The notes under the pieces were generated by a model that was not told where the DNA came from, did no database searches, and saw only the letters and a list, made by a program, of their open reading frames with translations. The position numbers were made by a program, and so were the translations under genes. Positions 38,040 through 51,510 of a stretch of 64,000 bases of DNA are shown in pieces; the first letter of the stretch is position 1; the number at the start of each line of letters is the position of its first letter. The stretch covers positions 5,702,888-5,766,887 of the forward strand of contig HG738138.1 in assembly GCA_000499405.2 (NCBI GenBank), given 5' to 3'. This DNA is from Onchocerca volvulus (Eukaryota; Nematoda; Chromadorea; Rhabditida; Onchocercidae).

Positions 38040-41000
38040 ATGGACGACACAACCGGATGCAAGTCGCACTGGTACGATAAATTATACGATGTGTGCTGCT
38101 ATACCCACCGATGCTCCGTACCCGAAGCATTCTATGAGCGAGGAAGGCTCGCAGCGGATGGATGTGCGCTGCAGCACAAGACATTTTCGTACGTGTAAGT
38201 TACCACCAAATGATGTCTAGATTTTATATAAAACGTAGCGTAAAAACCCAAGTTATTTCCAAGTTATATTTTATGCATATTACAGACGTCCGCTGAAAGA
38301 TGTCGTGAAATGCGGTATATATTATGACAAACCGTATTCTGCCAATAAATCTTTACGATTATTGCCATATACGTCACAAGTTGACGACATGAAAATATTT
38401 GCATTTATAAGATGCAAAATTGCATGCAAATTCAATATCAACAGTATAAAACTGCAAAAAAATTAAAACAAGAATTAAATCAAAAGTTCTGCCATTTCTG
38501 CCTCTTTATTTTACCTATCTTTTTCTTTTTTTCTTCCCTTTCTATTTTCACTCGTCAAACTGTCCCGTTTGATCAAATTTTCACGCATTTTTTTTTCCAC
38601 GCAAATTTTCACGCAAAAATATAAAATCGCTCTTCTTCAGATCTATCTAGAAATTCTCGTAACTTTGACATAGATATTTTAATTCAAGCATGAAATATGT
38701 ATAACAGTTTAGCCAGAAAACAAATAAATATTTCAGAGATCAGCGTTCGGGGAGAACAGTTCGATTGTATGGTATTGTAGATCGATTTTCTCCCGGTGCA
38801 GACGCTGATTTTTTAATAAGCCAAATCGTTAGTGATATATTGCCTTTCGATCGTACTGATCACGTACTGAACAACAATCCGAGCGACCGAGAGGTTTGTC
38901 AAAATTCTTCTTACTGCTATTTTCACTTTTTAATTGAAATACGACGTACTATATCGCAAGTCACCGTTCATACCATCGATAATCAATCAGCCATCAACAG
39001 TACTGATTATTATTTGATGAAGCAGAGATAGATTGAAGTGTTTAGATTAAAGTTGTGTTCTCTAATCTGTCCTACAGTTCTGGGAAATCATTTTTTTTTT
39101 TTTCGCATCTGCAATGACAACTAAGATACTTGACAAGAAATCGGAATTGATATAAAAAAAAGTTGTTTAAGTGAAATACGTGTAATTGCAGAAACAGGGA
39201 ATATATTCACTTTGTTTTTACTTTCAAAACCACTAAATCTGAAATGATTGAAAGTATTCATTACGGAGTAATAGAAACATCATAATTGCTTAAAAGCTCG
39301 AGTTTCATTTATTTGCATCTGTTTTAGATATTTATTTTGTTGGAGGAAGTATTGCGAAAGGTTTATAAAGTCGAACTGAATACTAGTAATGCAAGCACAC
39401 GCTCATATCATGGAAGCGAGTCACGTGGATCACCTGGATCTTTTGAAAGCAGAAATGAGAGCAGTGACACTCGAGAGATGAGCAATATACCACCTGGAAT
39501 TTCCGCAAAACCAGCTAATGGAGTAGATTTGCCAAATTTGGCATCACTGAATTCGACAATGAATGAAACAGTAGCACAAAAGTTGTCAGTGATGCAATTT
39601 ATCAACTTTTACAAGGATATCATAGAACGTGTAAATAAGGCGGCGAATGAAGACAAAAGAAAATCCATGGAATTGGCTGAAATAAATCAAGTTCATCCAT
39701 TTTCTCCTACTGTTAATCCCTATAGCGGATATGTTAGACCAACAGCACAGTTTCAATACCCTGTGGAAAATCCTCATATTGAAGCGACTACATATGACAG
39801 TTGTTCTTTCAAGGTTCCAGTGTCTCCATCAAGAAAAAGAAATAATATTCCTAATAGAAAATTCGCGGCTTGCAATACATCCTTACCAACCATTTCGGAA
39901 TCAGTTGAAAATCGGTGGAATGAGGAAAATGAATCTCTGATGAAAGTTGATCATCAGCAGAATTTTGAATTTGTAGCCAAAGTATCAGCAAAATCACAGC
40001 AAGATTGTTCGGTGCCTCCCATAGAAGTTACTCGCAGTAATGATGACGAGTTTTTCAACGCAGTTGAGAAAGTAGCTACTGATCTAGGTTATGTGCAGAA
40101 TGATGGTTTCAAAGAAAACGAAATAATCAGCACAAGAGATGATGATAAGGATAGTACCACAGATTTTTCAAGTTACATAGATTCAGTTCCTTCATACACG
40201 GCAGTGGCAATCGTCTTTATCTATGGCGAGAAGTTGTTCGTTGCTAGTATCGGCGATTCGAGGTAATTCGATTTATCGCTCATATTTTTGAGACATTTAA
40301 AGCAAATTTGTAGAAACAATTTAAAGTACACTTATTTTTATCAATTTGCAATCGATTTTTGGATTTTGATTTGTTTGGAACTTGTATTATTTTAACACAA
40401 AAATATTCAGTCACGTATCTTTTGAGATTTTATCTTTTTGGCCAAACGGACGATCAAATGAAATTATTTTGAAGTGAATGCCTGATTCATTTTATCTTAA
40501 TAGCTTAATCAATTATAATTCCATCGAGTTGTTTTGCCAGGCAGTTTTTTCATCATTTTTGATTTTAAACAAAACATTTTTTTTATTCGATTTTTTTATT
40601 CGTAAAGAAATCTGTAATCAAAGTATGTCGTTGGTTTTTTGAGCAAGCAGTGATGCGCAGCGTATTTTATGCAGATCATGATATAAAAGGGATCACCATC
40701 ATTGGATTATATTTGCTTATATTCCCATATTTTTGTAACCCTTCTATCTTTTCTGTTTTTATATGGACTTTATCCAGCAGTATTTATTGTAAAAAAAGTG
40801 GCGTAAGAAGTAATCATTCCTTGTCACAAATCGTCCATTTAGGGTCATTCTGATGCGCCAAAAGTGCCATTATATGGATGTCATGTATTTGAATGAGCCA
40901 CCGCTTGCTTGGTGTCCTGTAAGTTGAATTTTTTCTTAAATCATTTTATTCATCAATATTTTTCGCTATACGTATTGAAATTTTTTGATTATTTTTATCA

Positions 41001-42756
41001 GAATTTCTTTTTGCCATGATCTTCCTTTAATTTTTCCTGATCCTTTTTGAGTTTCATGAATGAACTTATTTAATGCCCAATTTCAGATTGCAGCACCAAA
41101 AGATCCGTATTCTAAATCCAGGAATTACATTCTGTTCCAAGAGCCGATCATTCGTGGTGGATTTCTGGTGAGTAGTATATTATTCTATTAAGCGATTATG
41201 TAAATTGAAGAAGTTTAAATGCTTTCATGGATTTTTGGAATAAATAGTCGGAAATTTCTACTTTAGGATACACATTTTAGATTAATGAATATGCGTTTTT
41301 TCTTTTGATGTTCAATTGTGGTGTCACTGAAAACATGTTGAAAGTGATTGGGCGTTACCGCACATCCAATGAAATAAACCGAAATGCAGTTCAAATGGTC
41401 ATCAAAATCCTTCAAACTGATCCTGCAGCAAGTTTGACTTTTATTTCGTATGCATTTTATTTGCAGTATATTTATTATTAAAGAAAAAAGAGCACATTCT
41501 TAACGCTGTATTTTGAAAAATTTTATCACACTATTGACTTTCGTTTTGCTTAGAAATTATGTAACTTAAGGTATTCGGAAATTTTGTATTTCAGTAAGCT
41601 TAGTTGTATTTTTCGTGGCACTGGACGATTTCATACTACTTAAATGACTGATTTCATTAGTCAAAGAGGAAGTAATCTCTGCAAAACAATAAAATTTCTG
41701 GAGTTAAATTGTTCAAAGGAAATCAAATTGAAACTAATTATGAAGTAAGTCAAGAAAACAAATGAAAAGGTTTGTTTTTCAGATATCGCAGAAACATTTG
41801 TAGGACATCTCAAACACTGTTGCAATCGAAAATACAGGCTATTTCCTGATGTAAATGGTCTTAAACGAGAGGCCATGTCATTTCTGTTTGCAGACTTCCG
41901 ACAGTTGATTCCAACACCCCCAGATTTCGATCACCTTTTAATGAATTACAATCCGGAGGTCTATTTGTCTTTCTGGTTTTAGCGAATCCCAAATTTTGTT
42001 ACTTAAGCTTTTTTTTGTTGAACTCATACATTCTGTGCTTTCGGAAGTTAGACAAACGATTTATGAAAACAGTATCTGCCCAATTCCTTCGAAAATGAAA
42101 ATTTGTAAACAATGAAGGGGACCATCGGTTAGAAATGCCGTAATTGTATATTATAAAACGCAGGATGTTTGAAACCAGTTACTCTCTTCTCTTCGTGCGG
42201 GTAATTTTCCTGAAATCTGAAATGGAGATTATCGTTCGGTATGACAATATATTGAAACGGTAAATCCTGCCTTGCTTAGAGCACACTTATCTCAAGTGGT
42301 GTTTCAGCAAAACAAATTTTGAAAAAACTATTAAGCGAGCCAAAATTACATTTAGTCAGAAATATGTTATCTTAGCAATTAATAGCCAGAGAAGAACATG
42401 GATTTTACTTTAACGGCTGGAATCCAGAGCGGTCTGTGATGTCACGTTAACAGAAGAAAATTCATTAAACCTATTGACGGAGCACTTTTCGTTGTATTAG
42501 ACTCAACTGATAATTTTAGAAGGATGATAATACTCTGGAACCAAAAGCACATCCATATCCAAAGATGACCCAGTTTTCGGACAGTCTGGAAAACAATGAG
42601 GAATTAATGAAGGATACTTGGTCAATGAACAAAACATACGATATGTTGCAAGAAATATTCGATCGTGAGGAGCATGAACGACGAACACAGGCAAAATCTG
42701 TGTTGACCGGTATTCCTGCAATGAATGAAGAAACGTGGTTTTCAGAAACGACTTGA
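38040..42756 (+). CDS. tap-1: TAB1-like PP2C pseudophosphatase (TAK1-binding protein)
   Basis: Eight exons: 38040-38194, 38737-38893, 39328-40262, 40843-40885 (or to 40919, see below), 41087-41167, 41281-41431, 41783-41958, 42520-42756; about 644 residues. PP2C-type blocks occur in order: VRLYGIVDRFSPG, LEEVLRKVYKV, YTAVAIVFIYGEKLFVA with SIGDSRVILMRQ, NYILFQEPI, YAFFLLMFNCGV, PAANIAETFVGHL and REAMSFLFADFRQLI. These align with TAB1 rather than active PP2C. The metal-binding DG pair is missing (VDRFSPG), as in TAB1. TAB1 activates the TAK1 kinase (C. elegans TAP-1/MOM-4). Exon 3 carries a large Ser/Asn-rich insertion inside the fold (residues about 120-385). Exon 4 has two readings: donor CAT|GTATTT keeps frame, while the stronger donor CCT|GTAAGT keeps frame only with one A fewer in the AAAAA at 40860. 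Confidence 0.8.
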
Positions 42757-44994
42757 CAAAAGCAAAACAATGAAGTTGGAATCTGGAAAATAGTTCCATT
42801 GCTTTCAGGAGATCTGCAGAACTCTTCTGTTGTTACATATCTTGTTTGATATATCTTTCCTATTTCTTCTTAATAATCTCTTCCTAAGGGTTGATCATTA
42901 TTGATACATTCATTTGCCATTTGATTCTGTTGTTGTTTCTCTACGCTAACATTTCCAAAACACGCATTTTATTAGTATGCAAATTTCGTAAAAATTCCGA
43001 TGATATTTTGCTCTTTGCAATTTTTATGTGAAATGTTAAAGTCTGCTGGTTTGTATGAAAAGCTTAGGTATAGGAGAGAGAGTGAATAAATGCACAAATA
43101 TTCAATAATTTTTCCTCATTGTGCGATTATTTGTAGTCTGATTTCCATAGGAAAATACTGTTGTTAAAATAAAGTTCCATGAATAAAATGCAAGTGTAAG
43201 TTGAGAATGTGATCATGGAATTATTCGGTTGATGTCTTGTAAGAAGATGATAATTTCTTGACTTTTATAAATAGATAGTAATTACATTCAATTTATATGA
43301 GGACAAAAAGTATTTCTGAGAAATACAGAATATTCTTGTATTTTATTTGTGCACAATTGCTTGTTTCATTTTTAATTGTGAACTGCGTTAATTATTTCGA
43401 TTTTTACTTCAGATTTGTAATGGAATTTTAGGCAAATAGAGCTGCCAGCATAAGAAAATTGACAGTCAAATAGATAGAGTGATTAAGCATAAAGTTTGGA
43501 TGACTGATACCAGGAACTATTTCAATGTCCTTGCACTGCCATTCGGGCATACAAAATCCTGCAAAGCATTAAATGATTACGGAAACTTGATGTTATCAAA
43601 TCCTTTTTTAACGGCTGACGTGGTTTGATGTAACATTTCGTGTGGTCCGCTGTTTTAGCTCTCTTTTATTACTGTAGAGTTTGAACTCATTTGTTAAAGC
43701 ATGTTGCGCGGTCCACTGTACTGTTTTTGCTTTCTTGCGGTGTGTTCAATAACTTCGTCAGTTACGTGAGTCATTCATTACTTGTAATGTGAATTATTTT
43801 TGCTTCTTTTTTCGAAATTCCATCGTTTCTTTCGTTTTTCGATCATATTCGTTAAAATTTTTATTATCATTTCAAAGTTTTTATTTACATCGAGAAGTAG
43901 TGAAAAATACAATTTGGAATTTACCACGTTTTAATAGCATAAAACGATAAGTCTTCTACGAATGAAATATCAAAATTATGATTACAATTTTAAAGCATTT
44001 ATGCGTATCGCTGTTCCTGTCTAAATATTTTATAAAAAGAACACTCGTGGCAATAAAGTTATCATTTGCTTACTTTACAAATATCATCTTCAGTTATTAA
44101 AGCACCCGAAAACATAATAGATTTGAAAACAGCAAAATGTTATCAATAAAAGTTTTGAGAAGAAATTGCCGGCAATCTCTCGGAATGATTTTTTCGGAAT
44201 GTACATACATGAAGATGTCTGCCAAATTGGCAAAAAATTTTGTTGCAGATATGCTTCCAAAATCCAATATGCAACAATATTTACAAATGCTAAACTAGAG
44301 ATAAATAAATTATTCTAATACAATATATACATCATCGAAATTCTATATCCAAAAATGATATGTTGATACCACAGATGAAGAGGGAGAGTCCTTCCAAGGA
44401 ATGGTCGAAATTTTGGAAAAAATAATGGCTTCTAACATCGTAAACAATTCAAATTATCACAATTTTCTCAACAAAAGATCTGTAAGACGGGAATATACAT
44501 AAATATTCGATCCACACCATGATTTATGGAACTACTAATATTCATTAGTCAGAGCTATCATCCGCAAATCTTACAATCAGTTGTTAGATGATATGCTAGC
44601 ATTGATTATCGTATGCTAACCATATTCTATTCAATCCTATGGCATTCTAGAATTCCGAAATTCTTTTTAAAAAAATCACTTATTAAATCTTCATGCGAAA
44701 AGTTCGCAAATCCAGTATTTCGAAACTATATGACACACAGTCTTACCATTATTTTGTTGTTAGATGGATGGAAATAAGAGTGAAATTAACCAGTGGAGCT
44801 ACTTATGCTTCTGAATGTTTGCTTTACAGCACCCTGAATAAGCTTACTGGCGAATCCTTCATCCAGTCGAAAATATGTTTGCACTTTCAGATAGCGATCA
44901 TGCAATGATAACCTGATATAAATTCATCTATTAGTGAATCCCGATTGACGATATGATGGTCGTTGATTTTAGAATTTTAATTTTCTGCACTAAT
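42757..44994. other. Convergent 3' ends and intergenic DNA
   Basis: It holds the 3' UTR of the TAB1-like gene (AATAAA at 43085-43090 and another near 43180) and the downstream side of the BPI-like gene. Two loosely similar segments with CGTGTGGTCCGCTGT (about 43640) and GCGCGGTCCACTGT (about 43705) may be an old duplication. No gene was found. Confidence 0.4.
43085..43090 (+). terminator. Polyadenylation signal of the TAB1-like gene
   Basis: AATAAA about 330 bases after the stop; a possible second signal lies near 43180. Confidence 0.45.
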
Positions 44995-47900
44995 TTAATT
45001 AACTGTTAACAATATCTCTTGAATCAGTTCAATGCCAATATATTTGAAAACATGGATTAATAAAAGGAAAATATTTAGATTGTCCGTTAAGTAATCATAA
45101 AAAATAAACCTCGGATTTTTTAAGACGACTCCCTTCATGGTTGGTATAATGATACCCACTCGCAGGATATCAGTAAGTAATTGTTCCAAGAATTCAGCCG
45201 CAAAAAGGCCAAGATCATCGAATATTGTTTGATCTACATCTTGAATACGAGACTCAAGCAATTTGAAGTCTAAATTTTCGATCGAAACATTTCCGATAAT
45301 TCTCGTTTGATTTAACCATAATTTAATGTTGGATGTCATCTTCGTATCAGCTCGTACAACCTGTAGATTGAATAGTTGAATAGCTATGTGTATTCTTTTT
45401 TAGTTTTTTTATTCTGAAATCTAATCAAATTCATATATGAAATTTTGTATTTAAATTGCAAACATTCACATCTAACTTTTCCTTTTTTAGCCCAATTGCT
45501 ATTCGACCGAGAAAAGTTATCAATTTTTTTTTTTTTTAAATCGGTAAGACTATTCCAGCTGCTAGTTAGATACTGTATGTGATTTATCTGAAAGAAGCTT
45601 AAGATTTAGCAGCCCAAATCATTCCGCTTAATCTATCCACTGATCAAATATCACAGATTTGTCCCACTCTATATATTGAAGACAGAAATTTACCATTAGT
45701 TTGGATTGCGTCGAATTTTCCGGTCTAACAAACATATTTATGCTGCCATAAAGTCGAAATCGTGCTCGATTTTCCACAAAAACGAACAGCGGTGACTAGA
45801 AAAAAAACTGATTATTTTTGGAAAAATCCATCAATCAACAATATTTCGATACTTGATTAATCACTAAGATTATCCAGTGAATTGTAACGAAAAATTGTGG
45901 TAGCCAATGGAATTGTACGTCGAGCAAGGCCATTATTTTGTGGACAGTGATTAATCTGGTTAAATTTCAAACAAATGTGAAAAGAATGGACTAAAGAAAA
46001 GAAGAATCAAAGACGATGCTTTCACAAACAACCTTTCTGGTCGAAAAATGAATCTCAACTTCACGATTTGGGAATTGGTTAGACAGTTCACCAAGATATT
46101 CACCAATGCAATAACCACTTTTACAAGTGGTCAGTAAAAGAGTTTTAAGTTGTGGACTTGATTCCGGACCAATGATAAAATCCATATATTTTTGCTTATA
46201 TGCATGGAACAATAATGAATTGACTATGTAATCTGTTGCAATAAATTCTGCCATGTGAACACCTGAAAAAGAAAGAAAATTCGCTTTTCTCATGTTCGAT
46301 TTCATCCATTCGTGTCGCAGGTGAACTGATATCTTGTCACCGACAACTTTCTCTTCATCCTTTTGTTCTTGTAAGAATTCGATAAAATGAATGAACTATG
46401 TGAATTGCTCAGTTAAAGCGCTTCTTTTGGATTTATTTATCACTGGTTAGAATAGAATGTTAAGCGAATATAAGGGGATCAAATGCGATTAAAAAGTTAT
46501 CGATTGCAAAAATGGTGCAAGGGAATAAATCGATGGAAATATAAGTGATCAGAATAAGTTTAGCAAAAGTTTGAAAAATGGATATGAATTGAAACCGGCG
46601 CAGAATTGCGGACAGATGTGATTAGTCATCGTAAAAAAATTTCTTTCAAGCTATTTGTAACGTAGATTACAATAGACATCAATCTGATCACGATGATCTT
46701 ATAATATTAAATACAATGCAATTAAAGCATTTATAAACATCTACAAAATATCACAATTGCTTCAACATTTAGCGCAACATGTTTTCCGTTAGCAGTACAA
46801 TTGCACACTCAATATGGCCAGACCTTGGTTTTCAAAGCTTACAGCAAGTGTGAATTTGTCACATGATTAATTTGATCAACCAGCTAATTAGATTGCTAGT
46901 AAAATTTTGACAGATGTTATTGAACAATTTTATAATCTTACCAGTTGGTGGAGGAATGTAAATATTTGGAGGATAGAAAGGAGTTCCGCCATAACCATTC
47001 CTGAAAGAAAAAAAGCAAAATATTTTACCAGTTTCTGAGTAATGGCTAAGAGAAGCTTAAAAATTATTTCGAAAAAATATTAAGTAAAGGGTTATTTCAA
47101 AAAGATATTAAATAAATAAATTTTAATACACCATCAATAAATTCCAATATTTTTAAAAGAATTTGCACTATTTTAGATAGTAATCTACTTTTTGTAAAGG
47201 CATAAAAGACTGGACAACAATTTCTTTCCGTCATTTAGCATCAAAAAGTTCTGCGAACCGCCAAACATGCATAATATTTGATGCAAAATCCGCCAGACAT
47301 GCATAATATTTGATGCAAAATTCGCCAGACATGCATAATTTACAGATGAACACTTTGCATATTTAGAAACATCATTCATTCAATTCCCGAAAACTATTCA
47401 AGATCAGACCAGAAAACTTCTAGGTAAATCGCTTGTGACAATTTAGAAAAAATTAAATATTCCGTTCTAAAAGCTATCTTTGTTTTAAAATAAATTTTTA
47501 AATTGACCAAGAAATTTCGCCCCGTGATAGCATCTCAATAGTTCCATATGCGATGACTGGATCACGAATAAGTCGATAATCCAAGATAAGACTTTTCTGC
47601 CGTAAATGATTGATAATGTTTAATAAAGTAATGTTTTTAGTTCCAATTTCGCCAAACTTGCTAAGTGGCTTTTTTCTTGCTGGTAAATCAAGAGATATTC
47701 CAAATACATCGACCGAATTTTCATTGATGGGTATCTAAATTTCATTTTTCTCAAAAATCTAAATTTTTAACTTTGATTTTATATTCATACTGATATTTCA
47801 AAGCAGGCGATTATGGGATAAAAAATCAATTTCTAACATTATTCTCATGATCATTGTATTAATTCATTCGGAAAAAGAACAGCAACAGTATGATATTAGC

Positions 47901-49873
47901 CAAACAGCTTATTTGATAATTTGTTATATTTATTTGCTTCCAATATATTTTCAAGCGAACAATATATTTATAGAACTCTGATTTCATATAATTAAATTTC
48001 AACATTATTGGTTAAAATGAAAAGGTTACCTGAAGAGGCATTGTTGCTAATATGTAATTCATATCTTTATTAATCATATTCTTTATCATTTGGCATATAC
48101 GATCTTCCACAATTGGTTTGAAATGAGCGATTATGAAAGCTAAAATAAAATTTATTTATTAATGAATTGGAAAAGACATAAAAGGGGGAAATAAAGAGAA
48201 AATAAATGGCCTCTTCTTAAATGCTTTTGGTGAATGGGGATATTTTGTCTTTATACCTTTGAAAGTATTAATGAAGAAATCTGTAATAACGCCTGTATTT
48301 CGGACATTCAAATCAACGTAACCAACATCAGCACGACAATATGTTGATTGTACCATTGGAGCACCAGTTCGTGTTCTACAAATTTGTATAAATGAAAATT
48401 AAGATTTTAAAATCATAACTTGTTTAGAACTTGACAATATATTCAAAATAGTGATAATAATTGTATATTAAGTGTGAAACAAGCTGAAATGAACGAACCT
48501 AGCTAATCTAACAGCAATTGTTAAGCTTACATGACCGAATAAAGTTTCGAATTGTCCACGAATTGGTACTGCTGTAATTAGAAGTGGCCCAGTGAATAAT
48601 GCTTCGAATTCGCCTGCTACTCTAAAGATGATATTACTTAAAGGTAGTTGGTGTAGAAGGCAGAAATGAATTCAGATGTAGTCTAATTTCTTGGAAGTAA
48701 CATTTCATTCATTACTTAACAATTAATAAAAAAGAAAATTACATCATTCTGTTTCAGACCTAATATGCATTTTAGCCATTGACCATGTAAACATGTCTGG
48801 CGGTGACAATTCCAAACTGTATTCCGGTGGTGACCAGTATTTTGAAACATACGCATCATATATCGAAACCTGAAATTAGAAAATACGAGCTTCTTCATTT
48901 TTGAAAATTTAACAAATATCATTTAAAATACTATTACAATTACTAAAATTATTCGATCGCAGGATGCAATATGTATTCTTGTAATTAGTTGACCGAAAAT
49001 AAGTTTCTTTGAAAAAAAGAACTTGTTAGAATCTATTTCCTTTTGAATTTATCAGCCAAGTCAAAATACCGATCGTTTGCACGAAAGTTTATATTTATTT
49101 CTTATCACAAATAGCACTTATCAATTAATGAAGATGATGTAATGGAAAGTTCTTTCATATAGCATTATGTTACAGAGGTTCCATCAAATTGGGAAAACTT
49201 AATTTTTTTCTAACCACTTTGGAAGATGAAGCAACAGACGAAAAAGTGATCACTTAAAAAAACAAAATTTCTGAGTCAGAATGATTAATTATTCAATAAA
49301 TTAGTGCGTCTGATCAATATCATTTGATTTTCTACAGCCAAAACTGCTACAAATAGGTTTTACCTATGCAAAGCTAGATATATGTTTACCTGACCAGTTT
49401 CAATAGTTTCTGTAATAGTCGGTAATTGAATCCGCAATATTTCGTCATTAACAACTTTCATGCCTATTTCACGTAGATATGCGAGACCAGAAGACATTAA
49501 TCTCATGCGTATACCAGGATTGTGAACATTCGTATTTGTCTGGAGCAAGGATTTTTAATCAAAAGATATTTGACACATTTCTGAAATTTGCGGCAGCATA
49601 TACGTCTTAACACTAATGTTGATTTGGAAATCGCTGTTGTAACAATGATTATACTAAATCAATTATTAATGATTGTGATTGTAATGGGAAAAATGGACTC
49701 GAATATTTAGGGAAACTTGCTTCAGGAAAAAAAAAGAGATACAAACAATGAATGGTTTGAAGTATTCAAAATTTAATATGTATTACCAGTAAAAGCGTTG
49801 AAACATTCGCATCCCCAGATACTCGTGTATTCAGAATTGTAAAAAATAAGATAGGAATCGTAAAATACATCAT
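44995..49873 (-). CDS. Secreted BPI/LBP/CETP-family lipid-binding protein
   Basis: Eleven minus-strand exons: 49787-49873, 49390-49539, 48760-48869, 48499-48621, 48257-48375, 48030-48139, 47508-47734, 46942-47000, 46033-46262, 45694-45795, 44995-45360; all phases agree, 560 residues. Residues 1-20 (MMYFTIPILFFTILNTRVSG) are a signal peptide. The N-terminal BPI domain begins HNPGIRMRLMSSGLAYLREIG, typical of the family, followed by VSIYDAYVSKYWSPPEYSLEL. C170 (STYC) and C212 (DRIC) are 42 residues apart and fit the single conserved disulfide of BPI/LBP. The second barrel includes NGYGGTPFYPP, TDYIVNSLLFHAYKQKYM and RVGIIIPTMKGVVLKNPRF. The family binds lipids or LPS in a boomerang-shaped double barrel; the nematode ligand is not known. 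Intron 6 to 7 region contains a 32-bp tandem repeat. Confidence 0.9.
47259..47341. repeat. 32-bp tandem repeat, about 2.6 copies, in a BPI-gene intron
   Basis: The unit begins CGCCAGACATGCATAATATT and ends TTGATGCAAAAT. Two complete near-identical units and a partial third are joined head to tail between BPI exons 7 and 8. The open frame through it is an artefact. Confidence 0.9.
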
Positions 49874-49880
49874 AACATTC

Positions 49881-49900
49881 CTGAAATCAACAAAGAAATC
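49881..49900 (-). promoter_or_regulatory. Spliced-leader-type acceptor of the BPI-like gene
   Basis: On the minus strand a T-rich tract ends in TTTCAG seven or eight bases before the start ATG (49873). An out-of-frame ATG-TTA-TGA overlaps the leader, making a two-codon upstream ORF. No upstream exon is visible. Confidence 0.5.
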
Positions 49901-50968
49901 TATGAAGAGATGGAATGATTGAGTGTAAATTTGGCGAACAAAACAACAACTAAACGCAGAAAGATGCAATAAATAGCAAAAGTCATATGATGAGAATTTA
50001 ATAAAGGAAAGCACGATAGATAACAACAAGTCGAAGCTATCTGGATTAATTAAAAATATTCTGTGACAAATGTCTAAAAACGAGTTTTACGTGTGTAATT
50101 ATGTAGCACAAATCTTAATCGCCGGCAATGTTGCGTTGATAGATGGATGATTAGTTGAAAAATAAAAGCATATCTGATATTGAGAAAAGGCATATCATCA
50201 GTACTTGAATCGAATATCAAATTATCATCGCTACAAACAACAAACATCAGAGAGCATTGTTAAAGCTGTTTAAGGTAGTTGGAACATATATATTAGGTCA
50301 GGTTGATTGTTGTTCATCGCGAACATATAACGTCAAGGTTTTCTCTCTTCCACTCGGCCAATTTCATCTCTTTTTGCTCGATTCCATTCCATTCCATTTC
50401 ATTCCTTATGACGAATGAATGGATGAATTGGATGATGATGATGATGATGACAGGCACACATTTAAAATTGTTGCTGTGTGTATCCATCCGAACAGGTTGT
50501 TCATAAATACATCATTATCCGGCTGGCCCTTACTCCTACATCAGTTACAAACATTAATTTCAAGTTTGATTTCATAGAGTTTCTTTTAGCAGCTATCGAC
50601 AGCATGAGTGTTTTAATGGATGAATTGTGCAAGCCTTATTCAGCATTTATTCCATACGACATGTTTAGCATGTGATCCGTAAAGCTGAAAAATACAATTA
50701 GGCTGATTAATCGGGCAATTTTGGTAAGTTCTAACAACCTACATCAGTAATCCAGTTAATCTCTCTCACATGAGCAATATTATATACCTGTCTAATAAAC
50801 GATATGCTTTAGGCATGCATTTAAGTTTTCGCGCAAATCTAAGTGTTTCATCTTTTCATTTAAATGATGGATTTATTGCGATGGCCTTCAATTGATTTAT
50901 TGAATCGATATTCTCTAAATTTTCGCCTAATTTCATCTACTCTGTAATACATGCAAATAATAACAACA
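49901..50968. other. Intergenic DNA upstream of the BPI-like gene
   Basis: It contains an ATT/CCATT-rich simple stretch around 50375-50450 (GATGATGATG run). No coding exon could be supported; open frames at 50303-50675 look like chance. Confidence 0.4.
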
Positions 50969-51232
50969 CTACACTGTAATCATACTATTATCATCGATAG
51001 CCTGATCAACGGATGGATTAAAATATAATTGTTTAAATTGGTTAACAATATTGAATTGATCCTTTGCCATATCCATCATGCCCATATCCACCGCCATTGA
51101 CCAAAGATACGTTGTCATTGAATGTGCTGATGATTTTGATAATACTCGAGGAAAACACAGTTTTGCAGTGAATAACAATAAATAGTGAAATAAACAGGAG
51201 GTGGCTATTTTATAAACCATTTCTGCTTTCAT
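50969..51232 (-). CDS. Possible small secreted protein, unrecognised
   Basis: A single minus-strand frame of 87 residues (ATG at 51232; a second ATG five codons on starts MVYKIATSC). From the second ATG a hydrophobic stretch (FHYLLLFTAKLCF) looks like a signal peptide. It is followed by a polar, Met/Asp/Gln-rich tail (YLWSMAVDMGMMDMAKDQFN) and ends SMITV. Amino-acid composition is more protein-like than neighbouring chance frames. No known family or dibasic peptide-precursor pattern is seen. It lies 1.1 kb upstream of the BPI-like gene on the same strand. It could instead be one exon of a longer gene or non-coding. Confidence 0.4.
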   Translation of the reverse strand: MKAEMVYKIATSCLFHYLLLFTAKLCFPRVLSKSSAHSMTTYLWSMAVDMGMMDMAKDQFNIVNQFKQLYFNPSVDQAIDDNSMITV

Positions 51233-51479
51233 TATCTTGCTCTTTTGTTAGGACATTCTTCAACCATTTTCTTTCAATCAAAAAACAAGCTTTTTCTCCG
51301 TCAAAAGCATCAAACCATCAAATTCAGATCAAATCAAACTTCATTTTAACCGCTACAATGTTCCAGTCATTGGATCCAGCAGTTATCTTTTCAGAAATCT
51401 CTTCGATAACAACTTCATATCGAAAGTTGCAGCTAAACAATCCTTGATGAGAAATCGATCAGAAGTACTATCTTCATTG

Positions 51480-51510
<31 letters not shown>

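Noticed and set aside
38286..38470. Open segment after an acceptor in TAB1-like intron 1, in phase with exon 1
   Set aside because: Joining exon 1 directly to 38737 gives the expected TAB1 text (FSYVDQRSGRTVRLYG); this segment has no TAB1 similarity and no donor in frame before a stop was found.
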